In this document: positions 43,590 through 55,446 of the stretch, piece by piece
How the letters are laid out: the number at the start of each line of letters is the position of its first letter
Numbering within the stretch: the stretch's first letter is position 1
Assembly (NCBI GenBank): GCA_911728455.2
Contig: OU452222.1
Coordinates: 4,502,108 to 4,566,107, forward strand
Direction of reading: 5' to 3'
Length of the DNA stretch: 64,000 nt
From: Marthasterias glacialis
Lineage: Eukaryota; Echinodermata; Asteroidea; Forcipulatida; Asteriidae
The notes under the pieces: generated by a model
What the model was told of the DNA's origin: nothing
What the model saw: only the letters and a program-made list of their open reading frames with translations
The model's database searches: none
Program-made: the position numbers and the translations under genes

Positions 43590-43975
43590 TGGTGGTGCGG
43601 AGATTCGATTGGTGGTGCGGAGATTCGATTGGTGGTGCGGAGATTAGATTGGTAGTGCGGAGATTCGATTGGTGGTGCGAAGATTCGATTGGTAGTGCGG
43701 AGATTCGATTGGTAGTGCGGAGAATCGATTGGTAGTGCGAGATTCGATTGGGGGTGCGGAGATTCGATTGGTGGTGCGGAGATTCGATTGGTGGTGCGGA
43801 GATTCGATTGGTTGTGCGGAGATTCGATTGGTGGTGCGGAGATTCGATTGGTGGTGCGGAGATTCGATTGGTTGTGCGGAGATTCGATTGGTGGTGCGGA
43901 GATTCGATTGGTGGTGCGGAGATTCGATTGGTGGTGCGGAGATTCGATTGGTGGTGCGGAGATTTGATTGGTTGT
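43590..43975. repeat. 20-bp minisatellite GATTGGTGGTGCGGAGATTC, long block
   Basis: About 19 units. The sequence between TTCGATTGGTGGTGCGGAGA repeats changes to GGTTGTGC or GGTAGTGC in some. It lies just 3' of the terminal exon. Its reading frames give WCGDSIGG / RTTNRISAPP peptides that are artefacts. Confidence 0.92.
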
Positions 43976-44876
43976 GCTATAGGACCGCATTAGTACAGCT
44001 AGGCAACTGCCTAGGTTCTGTCTTGGGGTGGCGGACCGGACCCTGCCGAAAGGTTGTGAAATGGCTCTGACAATCTTGAAAGCATGTGGGGCTGGTATCC
44101 TGGGACATGCTCGTGGTGGCTCTGCTTTAGACTAACCTGACGAGGATGATATGCCAAAATTTAGAATTGAACAAATTAAAATGCTTGCAATGGTGTACTT
44201 ATAAAATATTTGTTATTAATAATTATAAGATTGCGAAACAATCCATTTTGAGATGACTGTTGATCAATCATCTAAGATTCCTAAGCAAGTACAGAAACGA
44301 GGCTGCTGCTGTGCGTGTGAGTCGAGTGGACATAAAGTCATCGTGCGTTGAAATCATTGCGGCCAATATCAGAGTTATGTTTTTGATATTTGTATGTTGT
44401 TTGGCAATCATTTAAGAGTTGACAGGCTAGGTTGTGTTTTTTTCTGTAGGGTTTTAAGATTTGGGAAAGTCCCTAAAGATGCTTCATGTTAAACACAACA
44501 ATCAAGACAAAGTCTTAGCTTTTGGCAATATAAATTTCAGCTTGTCATTTGCTGAATAAGTTTCATTCTGAGAGAGTGTTCACTGGTTATAAAGTTCATA
44601 CAAGCACCAATCCTCAAGAGAACTGTCACACGCATTTGACATCCTCTCAAATTACTGTTGGCTAGTTTAATTGCAACATTGAATTAAACTAATCCTTAAA
44701 TGCATGAGTTCCTCAAAACAGTGTTTTTGCTGCTTACAGTGTTGGTTTTTTCTTTTTTTGGGGGATTGAAAATATAAACAATCTGAAAGTAAAAGCAAGT
44801 TATCTGAAGCTAACTGTTTTATTGATGGGTAATGTTCATAAATAATAAATGTCACAAATTATGCATTTTGTTTCAG

Positions 44877-44964
44877 GCTTAACCTCTCCAAAGACATCTA
44901 CCCATCAACAAGTAGATGGCCAAGACCAGCCTGTGATAAAAGAGCTACACTCTTCAGTGAAAAG
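44877..44964 (+). other. Exon-like unit 6, in the duplicated block
   Basis: Acceptor GTTTCAG|GCTTAACC, donor GAAAAG|GTGAAT, 88 nt (one base too long). It reads NLSKDIYPSTSRW: Cys replaced by Trp. Confidence 0.5.
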
Positions 44965-45359
44965 GTGAATCACAAAATATATGCTTTTGATACTTGTATG
45001 TTGCTTAGCAATCATTTCAGAAGGGGGCTGGGTTGTTGTTTTTGTGTAGGTGTTTTGAAGATTTGTGAAAAGATGCTTCATGTTTAACACAACTATCAGG
45101 GAAAAGTCTTAGCATTTGGTAATTTCAATTTCTGTTTGTCATTTGCTGAATAAGTTTCATTGTGAGAGAGTGCTCACTGATTATAATGTTCGTACCAGCA
45201 CCAATCCTCAAGAGAACTGTCACAGGCAGTTGACAACCCCCCCCCTCCAAATCACTGTTGCCTAATTTAATTGCAACAATCAAAACAATCCTTTTGAACA
45301 GGAGAGGGAGAGAGCATTACTGTCCCTTAAAAGATAGTAGAGAGAAGACAAAACTAAGT

Positions 45360-46740
45360 GAGTAGCTTCAAAAACAAATTACTTGTTAAAAGTGTCTCAC
45401 AGAGTACTGTGGTCTACTTTTGACAAAAACAAAAGACAGGAAATGGTGGCAAAATCAAGTACAAAAAAAGATGGAAAAAACTGATACCGTTCATCACTTG
45501 TGGAGGGGGTTCTCACCAGTTTTTAATCACCCCTGCAAGAAATTTTGCACATTGCAATTTTTGTTTTGCATACAATTTCTTATCTGTAAACTTGACCTTT
45601 CAGAGCCAGAGATGCTAATAATTCAAGTGCAAAGGGAATCACCTCTACTGTCATCTTGAAGGCTACAAGGTATAAAGGAGAGCAATGCGTATGTAAACAT
45701 CAAGATCATCCAAACATCCTAGCAGTTCATCTGGCAGTCATGAATGAACAACCAAGCAACTTGTTGTCTTCAACTGTAAGATATTGTAGATGTGTTAGTT
45801 TGATGTTGTGATGTTTTGTTTATCGTCGTATAGTGGGCTGTTTTTGCAGCACTATACAGTTAATATCTTGTAAATAAGTACACCATTGCAAGCAAGCACA
45901 TACGCGTTTTTTGAGCCATGAAATTGGAGATCTGAGAGCCATGGTAGTGTGGAGAGTCGATTGGTGGTGCGGAGATTCGATTGGTGGTGCGGAGATTCGA
46001 TTGGTGGTGCGGCGATTCGATTGGTAGTGCAGCGATTCGATTGGTGGTGCGGAGATTCGATTGGTGGTGCGGAGATTCGATTGGTGGTGCGGAGATTCGA
46101 TAGGTGGTGCGGAGATTCGATTCGGAACGATGGTGGTAAACACGGAAAATTCCGAATATTTAAAGGGACCTGGACACGTGCACGTGGCATGTGGGGTCCT
46201 ACTGCCGGCCAGGGTGACAGCTGGTTGTTGATCTTAAAGGTGCATCAGGCTGCACCATCGTAAGGAGCATGGTTCTGGTGTGATCACAAATGGTTGGCAA
46301 ACGGCAGTAGTCCCGAGTCTTGGCCGTGGGGCTTTGGGACCGCGTTACTACAGCTAGGGGACTGCCTCGGGGTTCCGCCTTGGGGTGGCGGACCGGACCC
46401 TGCCGAAAGGTGGGTGAAATGGCTCTGACGATGCTAGAAAGCGTGTGGGGCTGGTATCCTGGGACCTGCTCGTGGTGGCCCTGCTTTAGACTAACCTGAC
46501 CAGGATGAGTTTTGCAAAATTTAAAACTGACTGAATTAAAATGCTTGCAATGGTGTACTTATAGAGTATTTATCATTTGTAATTATAAGATTATGAGTCC
46601 AATTTGAGATGACTGTTGAGTAATCACCTAAAATTCCTAAGCAAGTACAGAAACGAGGCTGCTGCTGTGAGTGTGAGTCGACCGGACACAAAGTCATCGC
46701 GCGTTGAAACTATTGCGGCAAACTAGTGAGTTTTTGTCTC
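45360..46740. repeat. Duplicated block 2
   Basis: Homologous to 43010-44390, more decayed. The terminal-exon copy at 45606-45720 is shorter by a deletion, and its minisatellite (45955-46125) has only about 9 units. Downstream GAACGGACCGG-type words match the partner. Confidence 0.8.
45955..46125. repeat. 20-bp minisatellite GATTGGTGGTGCGGAGATTC, short block
   Basis: About 9 units of the same repeat as at 43590-43975, showing copy-number difference between the two duplicated blocks. Confidence 0.9.
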
Positions 46741-49254
46741 GTATATAGATAGAGGACACTGATGTTAGTCCACAAGACCCATGAAATTGCACTTGAATGT
46801 GTCGTTATTGTTATTTCTGCGTAGTTAACTGACAAATTTAAAAAGTATGACAATATATAAAAAGATTTTTTTAAAAATTGAAATTTATAACATTAACAAA
46901 AATATTGAACTACACAAAAATGTAATAGGTTTAATTATTAAGTTTTCAACCCTTAAAAAATCCTTTCATTGTGTTATTTTCATTGAAGTGCAAGAGATGA
47001 AATTGTTGAATATTGACAACTCATTGATTAACAATTTATATGATAAAATTGAAAATATATATCCAGTAAATCAACTTTAATCTAACTCTAAGAACTTAAT
47101 GTTTCAAATTTGATTAACTATACATTTTACAATACTAACTACAATGAGAAGAACTAACTTAAGCATAACAATGTTAAAAGTAACTATGATAAACTATAGG
47201 CTGACACCCAACTGTCGATTTTTATGTAAGATACAAGTGGTTAAGATTTCTCCCTCTTTTTTTTTGACTTTTACATAATGTTCATGGAATGAAATCACTT
47301 GTAGGAGTCACATGTTATTTTGTGCACCACTAACAAGAATTTGAAAGTTTGTCTTTATTCACAAAGACGGGTCGGATTGTGAGTCGATCGGATGTAAAGT
47401 CATCGCGCATTGAAGATATTGCAACCATTTTCAAAGTTGTCACCTTGTACAGAATGAGGACGTTACTGTTCGGCCACAAGACCCGAGAAAATGCACTGAA
47501 ATGTGTTTTTGTAGGCCTAATTATTGTATTTCTTTATAATGAACAAACAAATGTACATTATCACAAGTTTGTCCAAGTAACAAGAGTTAGACAATAGGCC
47601 TATAAAAACCTTCCCTGTTATGAGCTTACTGTAGGCTTACACGTAGATTAAACATTTCTTTAAAAAAATAATGGTTTACCAATTCAACATTAATAAAAAC
47701 CATCACTGTTGAGCATACATCAGGCCTACACGTAGATTAACAATTTCTTCAAAAAACAATGATTTACCAACATTAATAAAAACCATCACTGTTATGAGCT
47801 TACGTCAGGCCTACATGTAGATTAATATTATGTGTTATTTGATGTGGAACAAGTTGCAGCACAGAATGTGGGTTGCTCTTAGATCTAGTCCTAGTGAATA
47901 AATTAGATTTACATGCAAATGTATATTTACTCTTCTTTGTTCATAATTTTTAGGACAAATAATGAAACTGTTACCAATGGATTACTTTCTAACTTCTAAC
48001 AATTCACAGTTTTAATCTCTGTAAAACAAATGACTTTCAACCCAACACTTTCTAACCTTCTAACTTTAATCAAAACTATCACTGGTATGAACTTTATAAT
48101 CAGTAATGTAGATTGATAGGCCTATTGTATTTTATTTTAAGTGAAACAAGTTGTAGCACTAAAGGTGGGTGGCTAGTTCATTAAATATTTACTTTGTTAG
48201 ACCTACATACACATTATGTTCGTTTATATTTGCTTGTTTTTGTTAACTATGATTATTAAAAAAATAAATAAATAAATAAAACACCAACTGGTTAGTTTTT
48301 AACAATTCACAAATTATCTCATTTGTTTCCTAACAAGATAATTTATCATTATTGTGAAATCAATAACTTAAAATGTTATTATTTGCTGCTTGAGGGTCAA
48401 ACTCAAACCTCAAGTGGTGTTTTAATTATTACAAAAATAATTAAAGTAGTAAATATACTTATTTCAATGCAGTTCTAACAAAAACTGTTTTTCAGCAGTG
48501 AATTATCTATTGAAAAATTAAATGTTGCAAATTAACTGTATATTATAATGTATTTTATTTTGTACATCACTAACAAAAATTTGAAATGTCATTGTTAACA
48601 GACTTAACCAAGCTAAATGTGTACATTACTCTTTTCAATTTATGCTCTACATCTAAATGTATTCAGAAATTCATGCGATAAAATTAAATTATCAGTAAGA
48701 ATCAATTAATGTTATTAAAACTAATGAAACTGAGAAGGTTGCACAACAGCGTAAATTGAACTATGACTTTCCAATATCGTGTTTTGACATTTGTAAACGG
48801 GCGCTGCAAGAATTGAACGCTAACTTGCATGTTATAAACGATCGGTGCATCTATTTAGCCGTGCAGAAAAGCAGCCTCGTTTCAGTAACGTTTCAATATT
48901 GTTTCAATATTTGAACGTTGATGAGAAAATAAAGAAAAGATGATTTGATTAATTGTTGTAAATATAATTAATTCAGTGTGTTTAAAGATCAGTATGGTCC
49001 CACACTTTACTTGGTGATAAATATAATGTTGAAGTAAACTTATATATTATAAGACAACTTTTATTGTATATAAGAAAAAGTTATGAAGTTTTGTTATTCA
49101 ACATTGTATAGGAGGGTGTTTTCCTTTATCAAGGATGAATAAAATTAACTGAAGATAGATAGTGGTAGCACCCTCTAGCACACTCAAAGGAAAACTTTAA
49201 AAGTATACAATCTACATCACTCTACTTAGGCCTACCTGTAGAGCCACAGCTACA
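46741..49254. other. AT-rich, mostly non-coding; short tandem repeat at 47610-47830
   Basis: 47610-47830 has a roughly 80-100-bp unit (ACACGTAGATTAA, AAACCATCACTGTT) repeated nearly three times. The 77-codon ORF at 46847 is low in complexity (Ile/Asn/Lys). No gene supported. Confidence 0.45.
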
Positions 49255-49336
49255 TTTGTATGTTTCCCTTACCGGCAGGTATTTACCGCTTGAGAGTTTA
49301 ACAATACATGTAATAGTCCCTCTATGTCCTACCCCC
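49255..49336. repeat. DIRS left inverted terminal repeat
   Basis: TTTCCCTTACCGGCAGGTAT, TTACCGCTTGAGAGTTTAAC, AATACATGTAATAGTCCCTC; the complement appears at 55101-55175. Confidence 0.85.
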
Positions 49337-49654
49337 CATGCCCTGCGACATGCGTGCCACGTTTGGCGTTCTTCGGGTAAACACGTTTCGTAAATGGCTC
49401 CGTATTTATTCGTGATTTTTTACCTTTTTGCTCATGTGCAGATTGGTGAGTGTAGAGTTGTTTCGTGTGGTTTTCTTCTTGAATTACAGTTTTTTGAGAT
49501 AACGAGGAGGTTGGGGAGAAATGGTTCTGATGCTACCAGGGCATACTTCCCCCTGGGACAGCCAATTTCTCGGGGGACACAAATGGTGGCTTACCACCGC
49601 TGTGTCTGCATTCCCCAGCCTGGCTCATCAGCCACAGTCAGCTGTTTGTGCTGA

Positions 49655-50850
49655 CGGTTCCACTGACAGAGTAGGGGATATTTACGTTCTCTATCTCCAG
49701 TCAGCACACATGGAACCACCCAACAAAAGGTAGCAACCCCAGCAAGAATGAACAGAAAAAAATTTCTGTGCCGGGGCTGTACAAAAGAAGGGGAAACAGG
49801 GTAAGCATTCCGTTGATGGAGTAGGGGACATCATCCGCCCTCTACTCCAGTCAGCGCACACGGAACCACCCTACAAAAAGGTAGCAACCCCAGCAAGATT
49901 AAACAGAAAAAACTTCTGTACCAGGGCTGTACCAAAGAAGGGGAAAACAGTGTAAGCATTCTGCTGACAGAGTAAGGGACATCATCTGTCCGCTATTTTC
50001 AGTCAGAAGACACGAAACCACCCAACAAAAAAGGTAGCGACCCCGGCAAAGTTTAACAGAAAAGATTTCTGTGCCTTTGCTGTACCAGAAGGGGAAACAG
50101 GGTAAGCGTTCCAGTGACAGAGTAGGGGACACTCTTCGTCCAATATCTCCAGTCAGCACATACGGAACCACCCAACAAAAAGCCCAGCAAGGTTAAACAG
50201 AAAAAATTCTGTTCTGGGGCTGTACCAAAGAAGGGGAAACAGGGTAAGCGTTCCAGTGACAGAGTAGGGGACATCCTTCCTCCGCTATCTCCAGTCACTA
50301 CACACGGAACAACCCAACAAAAAGGTAGCAACCCCGGCAGGGTTAAACAGAAAAAAATTCTGTGCCTTTGCTGCACCAGAAGGGAAAACAGGGTAAGCGT
50401 TCCAGTGACAGAGTAGGGGACATCCTTCCTCCGCTATCTCCAGTCACTATACACGGAACAACCCAACAAAAAGGCAGCAACCCCAGCAAGGTTAAACAGA
50501 AAAAATTCTGTGCTGGGGCTGTACCAAAGAAGGGGAAACAGGGTAAGCGTTCCAGTGACAGAGTAGGGGACATCCTTCCTCCGCTATCTCCAGTCACTAT
50601 ACACGGAACAACCCAACAAAAAGGCAGCAACCCCAGCAAGGTTAAACAGAAAAAATTCTGTGCTGGGGCTGTACCAAAGAAGGGGAAACAGGGTGAGTGT
50701 TCCAGTGACAGAGTAGGGGACATCCTTCCTCCGCTGTCTCCAGTCACTACACACAGAACCACCCAGCAAAAAGGTAGCAACCCCGGCAAGGTTAAACAGA
50801 AAAAAACGTCTGTGCCAGGGCTGTACAGTAGAAGGGGAAACAGGGTAAGC
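49655..50850. repeat. 150-bp tandem repeat, about 8 units, in DIRS 5' half
   Basis: CAGAGTAGGGGACATCCTTC and related words recur at 49664, 49815, 49966, 50114, 50258, 50406, 50556 and 50706, spaced 144-151 bp. In the last three units the plus frame is open (50362-50895): RSSDRVGDILPPLSPVTIHG, then QQKGSNPSKVKQKKFCAGAV, about 50 residues per unit. The earlier units contain stops. Confidence 0.9.
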
Positions 50851-51204
50851 CTAACGCCGTATCGGTTGCTTCATTACCCATACCTACCCCAGTAACGAGA
50901 TTTCTTGCCAAGGATTCTACCGGCCATGGTCAAGTGCATCATACTCCCGTGTCCTGGTGCCAGGGTGATTGCCGCAGAGCCCCAGGATGGCCGAATAACC
51001 AGATTTTCTGGTCGTGCAACGGCCTCCCGCCCTACCAGGCTGGCAGCGCTGTCTGCACGGCACACAGGAAAGCGAAACGGAGCAGACGGTCTGGAATACC
51101 CCGGGACTTACTGCATCTGCTGTATCGTACTCAGTTGTGCCCCCTTCACTGTCGGGTTTCTCCCGTTGTTCGGGCATTCCAGTACCCCAGGATCAGAGTC
51201 ATCT

Positions 51205-53110
51205 TAATTTTCTCAGGAATGACCAGGGGCCAATCTTTTAAGAAATAGAAGAACAAAAATAAATGGCACTCATACCGATCATAATGATATTCAAGCAGCT
51301 CATCAGGCTACTCACACTGTGGCAAATGCCACTGCAGTAAAGCAGTCTCCAGGGCAGAATTTTTGCAGGTTATTTTAATACCTGACTGCCTCTATTTCAA
51401 CATTGACTTCCCGGTGGGCCGTGTCTATACCAGGCCAACCATGCCCAGTCATTCAGTCGAATCAGCCCACACCCACCGGTCAGTACCCCGACCAAAGTCT
51501 GGTGATCCAGGGCTACCGGGAAATACAGCATGAGTCAGCCGTGCACCGGCATCTCCCTGCAATGAGTATCCATCCATCCATCCATCCATGGCTTTGGGTT
51601 CGGAGTTTGATCTACAGCTGGCCTGACACTCCATTATACCTGTGAGTGTCGAACATTCACCAGAGTCAACTCGACCTTACCACTTGGATGACTCCAGCGA
51701 TGATGATTAAACGACACGGATGCAGCTACTGTCAGCCGCAGAGACAGAGTTTTGTTTGGTTGCAACGCGATATGGCTTGAGTTTTGAATTTTGCCCCATC
51801 CTGAACATAAATCATTCAAACAGAAGACGGGTTTGATGTCGGGGAAAAAACAGATGTTTTTTCTGTGTTACCGTTGGATAAGGTCTGTGTTGACAGAATA
51901 AATTCAGTTATGGAGGCCAAACAATGGTGTCCGTTTGCGAGGTGGGAAACGGGTTACTACCACTTCCCCGTGGCGGACTTCAATAAATTCGCCTCGGGAC
52001 TCGGCAGTGGATAAGCTGGCAGTTGATGGTGGAACTGCATCTTCCAAAATCCCCTTCGTAAATGAAACCAGGGGTAAAATGGAGGACGTACTAAAAAAAA
52101 GAGGATTCAGCCTCTCCTAAAGACATGCAAGCTTTATCATTCTTGCTTCATCTTATGGAGTGCTTGCCAGCTGGGTGTGTAGATGAATCAGCAGTACCAG
52201 CCGACATGCTGACAGCAGCTATTCACTGCCTGGATCACGGTCTTCGAAGGGTGCTAGATCAATTCACACATGTGTTGACTCTGACAATCTTGGCAAGCCA
52301 AACCAACGTGCTCAATGCACTTTTCCTACCCTTGCATGGGGCACCCAATAGGTTTGGTTCCCTGCCATTGACAGGACCTTATTTTGAAATTCCAGAACTC
52401 TATGGAGGCAGAAGCAAAGAGGCTAGACGCTACAGAGACAATAAATCTGAAGAAGCCATCTGCCCCTTCGACCAAGACGATGACTTGAACCAAGGCCCAA
52501 CCTCTGAAATCCACCCACGGGAGTTTTCGCGGTTGTTCCGATGTTTTATTCAGACAGCGCACCGGGCAGACTCATTTGTTTTCCCGGTCAGCAATGACCT
52601 CACAGCCTGTGGTATCTTTGTGCCCCCCCCCCCCCCCCCCCCCCCGCTACCCTGAGGGCTTCCACCACTGACTGTCCGGACTTAGGGCGTCCTCTTGCCT
52701 TTCTTCCAGAATGACTGGGGCTGATCTTCTAAGAAAAAGAAGAACAAAAAGGATTGCCACTCGTACAGATCATAATCGGATTTGAGCAGCTTATCATGCC
52801 GCTCACACTGTGGCAAACGCCGCAGTAGTGAAGCCGTCTTCTGGGCAGAATTTGTGCAGGTTTTTCAATCCCTGACTGCCTCAATTTGGCATTTGGATAG
52901 TTACTTCTCAGCAGGCGAGGTCAATACCAGGCCAACAATGCCCGGTCATGACTTTGGGTTCGGAGTTGGATCTAAAGCCTGATGTCAGCAATGTGGAGCC
53001 ACTGACTTCATTACCGATCAGTGTCGCACATTTGCCGGAGTCAACTCGAAATTCACACATGGGTGACAGTGTTGTGATGATGATAAAACGTCACGAATGC
53101 AGCGAATTGG
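51205..53110. repeat. Internal direct duplication in the DIRS element (51205-51720 and 52695-53110)
   Basis: AAGAAGAACAAAAA, CAGATCATAATCGG vs CCGATCATAATGAT, and ATACCAGGCCAACAATGCCC occur in both. The left copy reads on into the gag-like ORF and the right copy into the RT region. The middle unit contains an extended C-run (52623-52645). Confidence 0.65.
52125..52655 (+). pseudogene. DIRS gag-like ORF fragment, 176 aa
   Basis: The longest plausibly coding frame. VLNALFLPLHGAPNRFGSLP and LTGPYFEIPELYGGR resemble the gag C-terminal part of DIRS elements as I recall them. The ORF ends in a run of Pro codons from a C-tract and is unlikely to be functional. Confidence 0.55.
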
Positions 53111-53499
53111 GCAGACTCTGTCCTTTCCTGGTCAGCATCAGGCCGTGGTTTCTTTGTGCCTGCCCCCCACTACCCTTGGGAAGGGTGTAAATGACTGGCC
53201 TGACTTTGGGCGGCGGGGGCCACGTTCGTGAATTTTTGGGGTCCTGGTTCAGCTCAACTCCGACCAGTGGCTGTGCTCAACAATCCAAAGGGGTTACGTG
53301 CTCAAAATCACAAACACCCCCCCCCCCACCCATCGGACATGCTCGTTTGGCTGATGCCAGTGCTGTCCGACCCATAGAGGTGCTCCGTCTAGAGGGAGAG
53401 ATTAGCTCTCTCTCTAGAGGGAGAGACTATAATAGCCCCCCCCCCCCTGGGAACATGGGTTGGGCTTTATGTCGACCTCCGTCTTGGTTCCCAAAAAGG

Positions 53500-53770
53500 G
53501 GACCGTCGTTTGGCACCGATACTCGATACTAAACCCCTAAACAAATTTATCCGTCCTAGTCGTTTCCGACTTTTTTCATGGGCGGCACAGAGAATTCCTA
53601 CATTTCTAGTACAGAAACAGCCTTTAATTCACAGTTCTCCCATTGGGGCTTTCCATTTCACCTTGGATATTCATCTTCATAGTGAAATTGAACGGAGCTG
53701 CGCTATAGAGAAGATGTGTCACAGTCTTTATGCACTCGACGATTGGCTGATCTTAGGCCAGTGTCAAGAG
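53500..53770 (+). pseudogene. DIRS reverse transcriptase fragment
   Basis: PILDTKPLNKFIRPSRFRLF and LDDWLILGQCQEAALRSRH are RT motifs of the DIRS clade; the catalytic box reads ALDDWLI. Segments between (FSWAAQRIPTFLVQKQPLIH) keep their order. The upstream part is frame-shifted. Confidence 0.75.
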
Positions 53771-54059
53771 GCAGCACTGCGATCGCGGCACCGGCATTGA
53801 GGCCAACCTTGGTTTCATCATCAATCAGTGCTGAAAAATTGCACCCCCTCCCTTCTCAGTTACCAATGTTTCTGGTGGGAGCGGTGCTCTATCTCTGAGA
53901 GGGCTTAAGCTCGGCCCGCAATTGACCGCATGACGATTGGGGCCACCATTCCCTCACACCAAGTGGCGGGTCTATGGGGCCCTGAGCACAGCTCAGACCA
54001 CATCAACATCCTCAAAATGCTGGCAGTATCCAGTGCCCTCAAGCACTTCCAGGACTTAG

Positions 54060-54510
54060 TGGTGGGCCATGCCAGGCGGTTCTGGTTGTGAAGCGATAAC
54101 TCAATAGTCGTGTCATACATCAATCACCAGGGCCGCACTCACTTGAGCCATCTGTGTGTGCACTGATGTGGTAGCTACTCCACTGGTGCATGCGCCACAG
54201 AATGACTTTTTCGGTGGGCCATCTCCCGGTATGAAGAGTGTCACAGCAGACGCCTTATCCAGGGGGTGGATTGTCCCAACAGAGTGGATGTTACTCCCAC
54301 AGGTTGTTCGATCACTGTTCGTGCTGATCAACCGACCTCATGTGGACTTGTTTGCGTCAAAATTTAACAACCAGTTGCCGATCTACTACTGTGCGAGGGC
54401 CTCCAACCCCCACAATGCCAGATCAATGCCCTGGGGTAACGTAGGGATGGCTGCTAGCCTACGCCATCCCTCTGTTCTCCCTCATCCCTCAAGGACTAAC
54501 CAAAATTGAG
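54060..54510 (+). pseudogene. DIRS RNase H region fragment
   Basis: SDNSIVVSYINHQGRTHLSH is the usual DIRS RNase H core; VTADALSRGWIVPTEWML and INRPHVDLFASKFNNQLPIY follow. A TGA separates it from the preceding RARRFWL. Confidence 0.72.
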
Positions 54511-54829
54511 CAGAAGAGTTGCAGAGTCCTCCCCGTAGCTCCCTTTTGGCCTCGTCAGCCATGGTTTCCCAGGCTACTCATCCAAGCTCCTTTTTCACCG
54601 ACTGGTGATGTTACCCCAGAGAGCAGATATTCTGTTCTTGCCTGGCTCAGTCTCCGACACCTGATGTTTGCGGATCTCCACCTGATGTACTGGGTTTTAT
54701 CACCCGATCTCTCTAGACAAGAGGCCTTTCTGCTCGAGCTGCCGATGTCACAGCCCAATGCTGCAGAGCTTCAACAAAAAAGATATGTGGTAGCAGACCA
54801 TGCCACTTTTACAGATGGTGTATAAACAG

Positions 54830-54950
54830 CACTGTCTACATCCCCAGTACTTTTGTAGGGATGTGAGGGACTTCTTACTATATCTGTTTGACAGTGACCT
54901 CAAAACAGCTACAATTAAAATTGCCGATCAGCCTTTTCGGCCGTTCCCGG
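54830..54950 (+). pseudogene. DIRS tyrosine recombinase, N-terminal stub
   Basis: VRDFLLYLFDSDLKTATIKI resembles the start of the YR domain. The R-H-R-Y catalytic part is not visible before the right inverted repeat, so it is deleted or highly decayed. Confidence 0.6.
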
Positions 54951-55100
54951 AAGAGACCACAGTTCTTGACAATCAGGCAGTACGTTTCGGAGGATGTTTG
55001 TGTCGCGCCTCCCTGCGCATAAATGTAATGCGTTTTCAACCCCCCACCCCCTGACCCCGGTTGAACCAGTGGACAGAAAATAAACACTTGTGATTGGCTT

Positions 55101-55175
55101 TGTGGGTAGGACATAGGGACACTATGTATTGTTAAACTCTCAAGCAGTAAATACCTATCAGTAAGGGAAATGTAG
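55101..55175. repeat. DIRS right inverted terminal repeat
   Basis: GTTAAACTCTCAAGCAGTAA, ATACCTATCAGTAAGGGAAA: complement of 49255-49336. Confidence 0.85.
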
Positions 55176-55257
55176 AAATATGTTTGTAGACCCTACCCAA
55201 ACTACTTTTTTTTGGGGGGGGGTAGGGATTATGCTATGGATATTGAAGTATAGTATA

Positions 55258-55446
55258 CAAATATTGACTGCTTCAAGTCGCGTAGTAAAACTAGTGACTC
55301 GAGGTGGTCCCTGGAGCCGCCTATCTTCCCGAGGCGCCCGGAGCAGCCTATCTTCCCAAGGCGGAGCCGAGGGAAGATAGGCGGCTCCGGGGATCACCTC
55401 GAGTGACTAGTTTTACTACGCCACGAGATAAAGCAGTCAATATTTG
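55258..55446. mobile_element. MITE, TIR CAAATATTGACTG
   Basis: CAAATATTGACTGCTT and AAGCAGTCAATATTTG are complementary ends. The arms match for about 70 bp, through AGTAAAACTAGTGACTCGAG and GCCGCCTATCTTCCC. It is 189 bp and has a G+C-rich centre. Confidence 0.88.

Larger units (their letters stand above)
43010..44390. repeat. Duplicated block 1 (partner 45360-46740)
   Basis: Includes the terminal exon, 20-bp minisatellite and downstream sequence (GCGGACCGGACCCTGCCGAA, GGCTGCTGCTGTGCGTGTGA). The same order occurs in 45360-46740, so the 3' part of the array was duplicated. Confidence 0.8.
49255..55175 (+). mobile_element. Degenerate DIRS-type retrotransposon, about 5.9 kb
   Basis: Bounded by inverted terminal repeats of about 75-80 bp (left about 49255-49336, right 55101-55175). 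DIRS elements use a tyrosine recombinase instead of an integrase and carry inverted or split repeats. Order: unknown 5' region, 150-bp tandem repeats (49655-50850), gag-like ORF (about 52125-52655), RT (about 53500-53760), RNase H (about 54090-54180) and DALSRGW...LFASKFNN segment (54245-54400). Last come remnants of the recombinase N-terminal region (about 54830-54930). Frame changes and stops throughout; it is inactive. The ITRs read GTTTAACAATACAT and the like. Confidence 0.82.

Noticed and set aside
43502..46190. ORFs with RTTNRISAPPIESPHHQ or WCGDSIGG repeats
   Set aside because: 20-bp minisatellite translated; all frames are periodic.
50053..50789. Minus-strand ORFs of 107-148 aa (LPFCWVVPCIVTGDSG...)
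   Set aside because: Antisense shadow of the 150-bp tandem repeat in the DIRS element; the plus strand gives the Lys-rich frame expected for gag-like repeats, and neither is complete.
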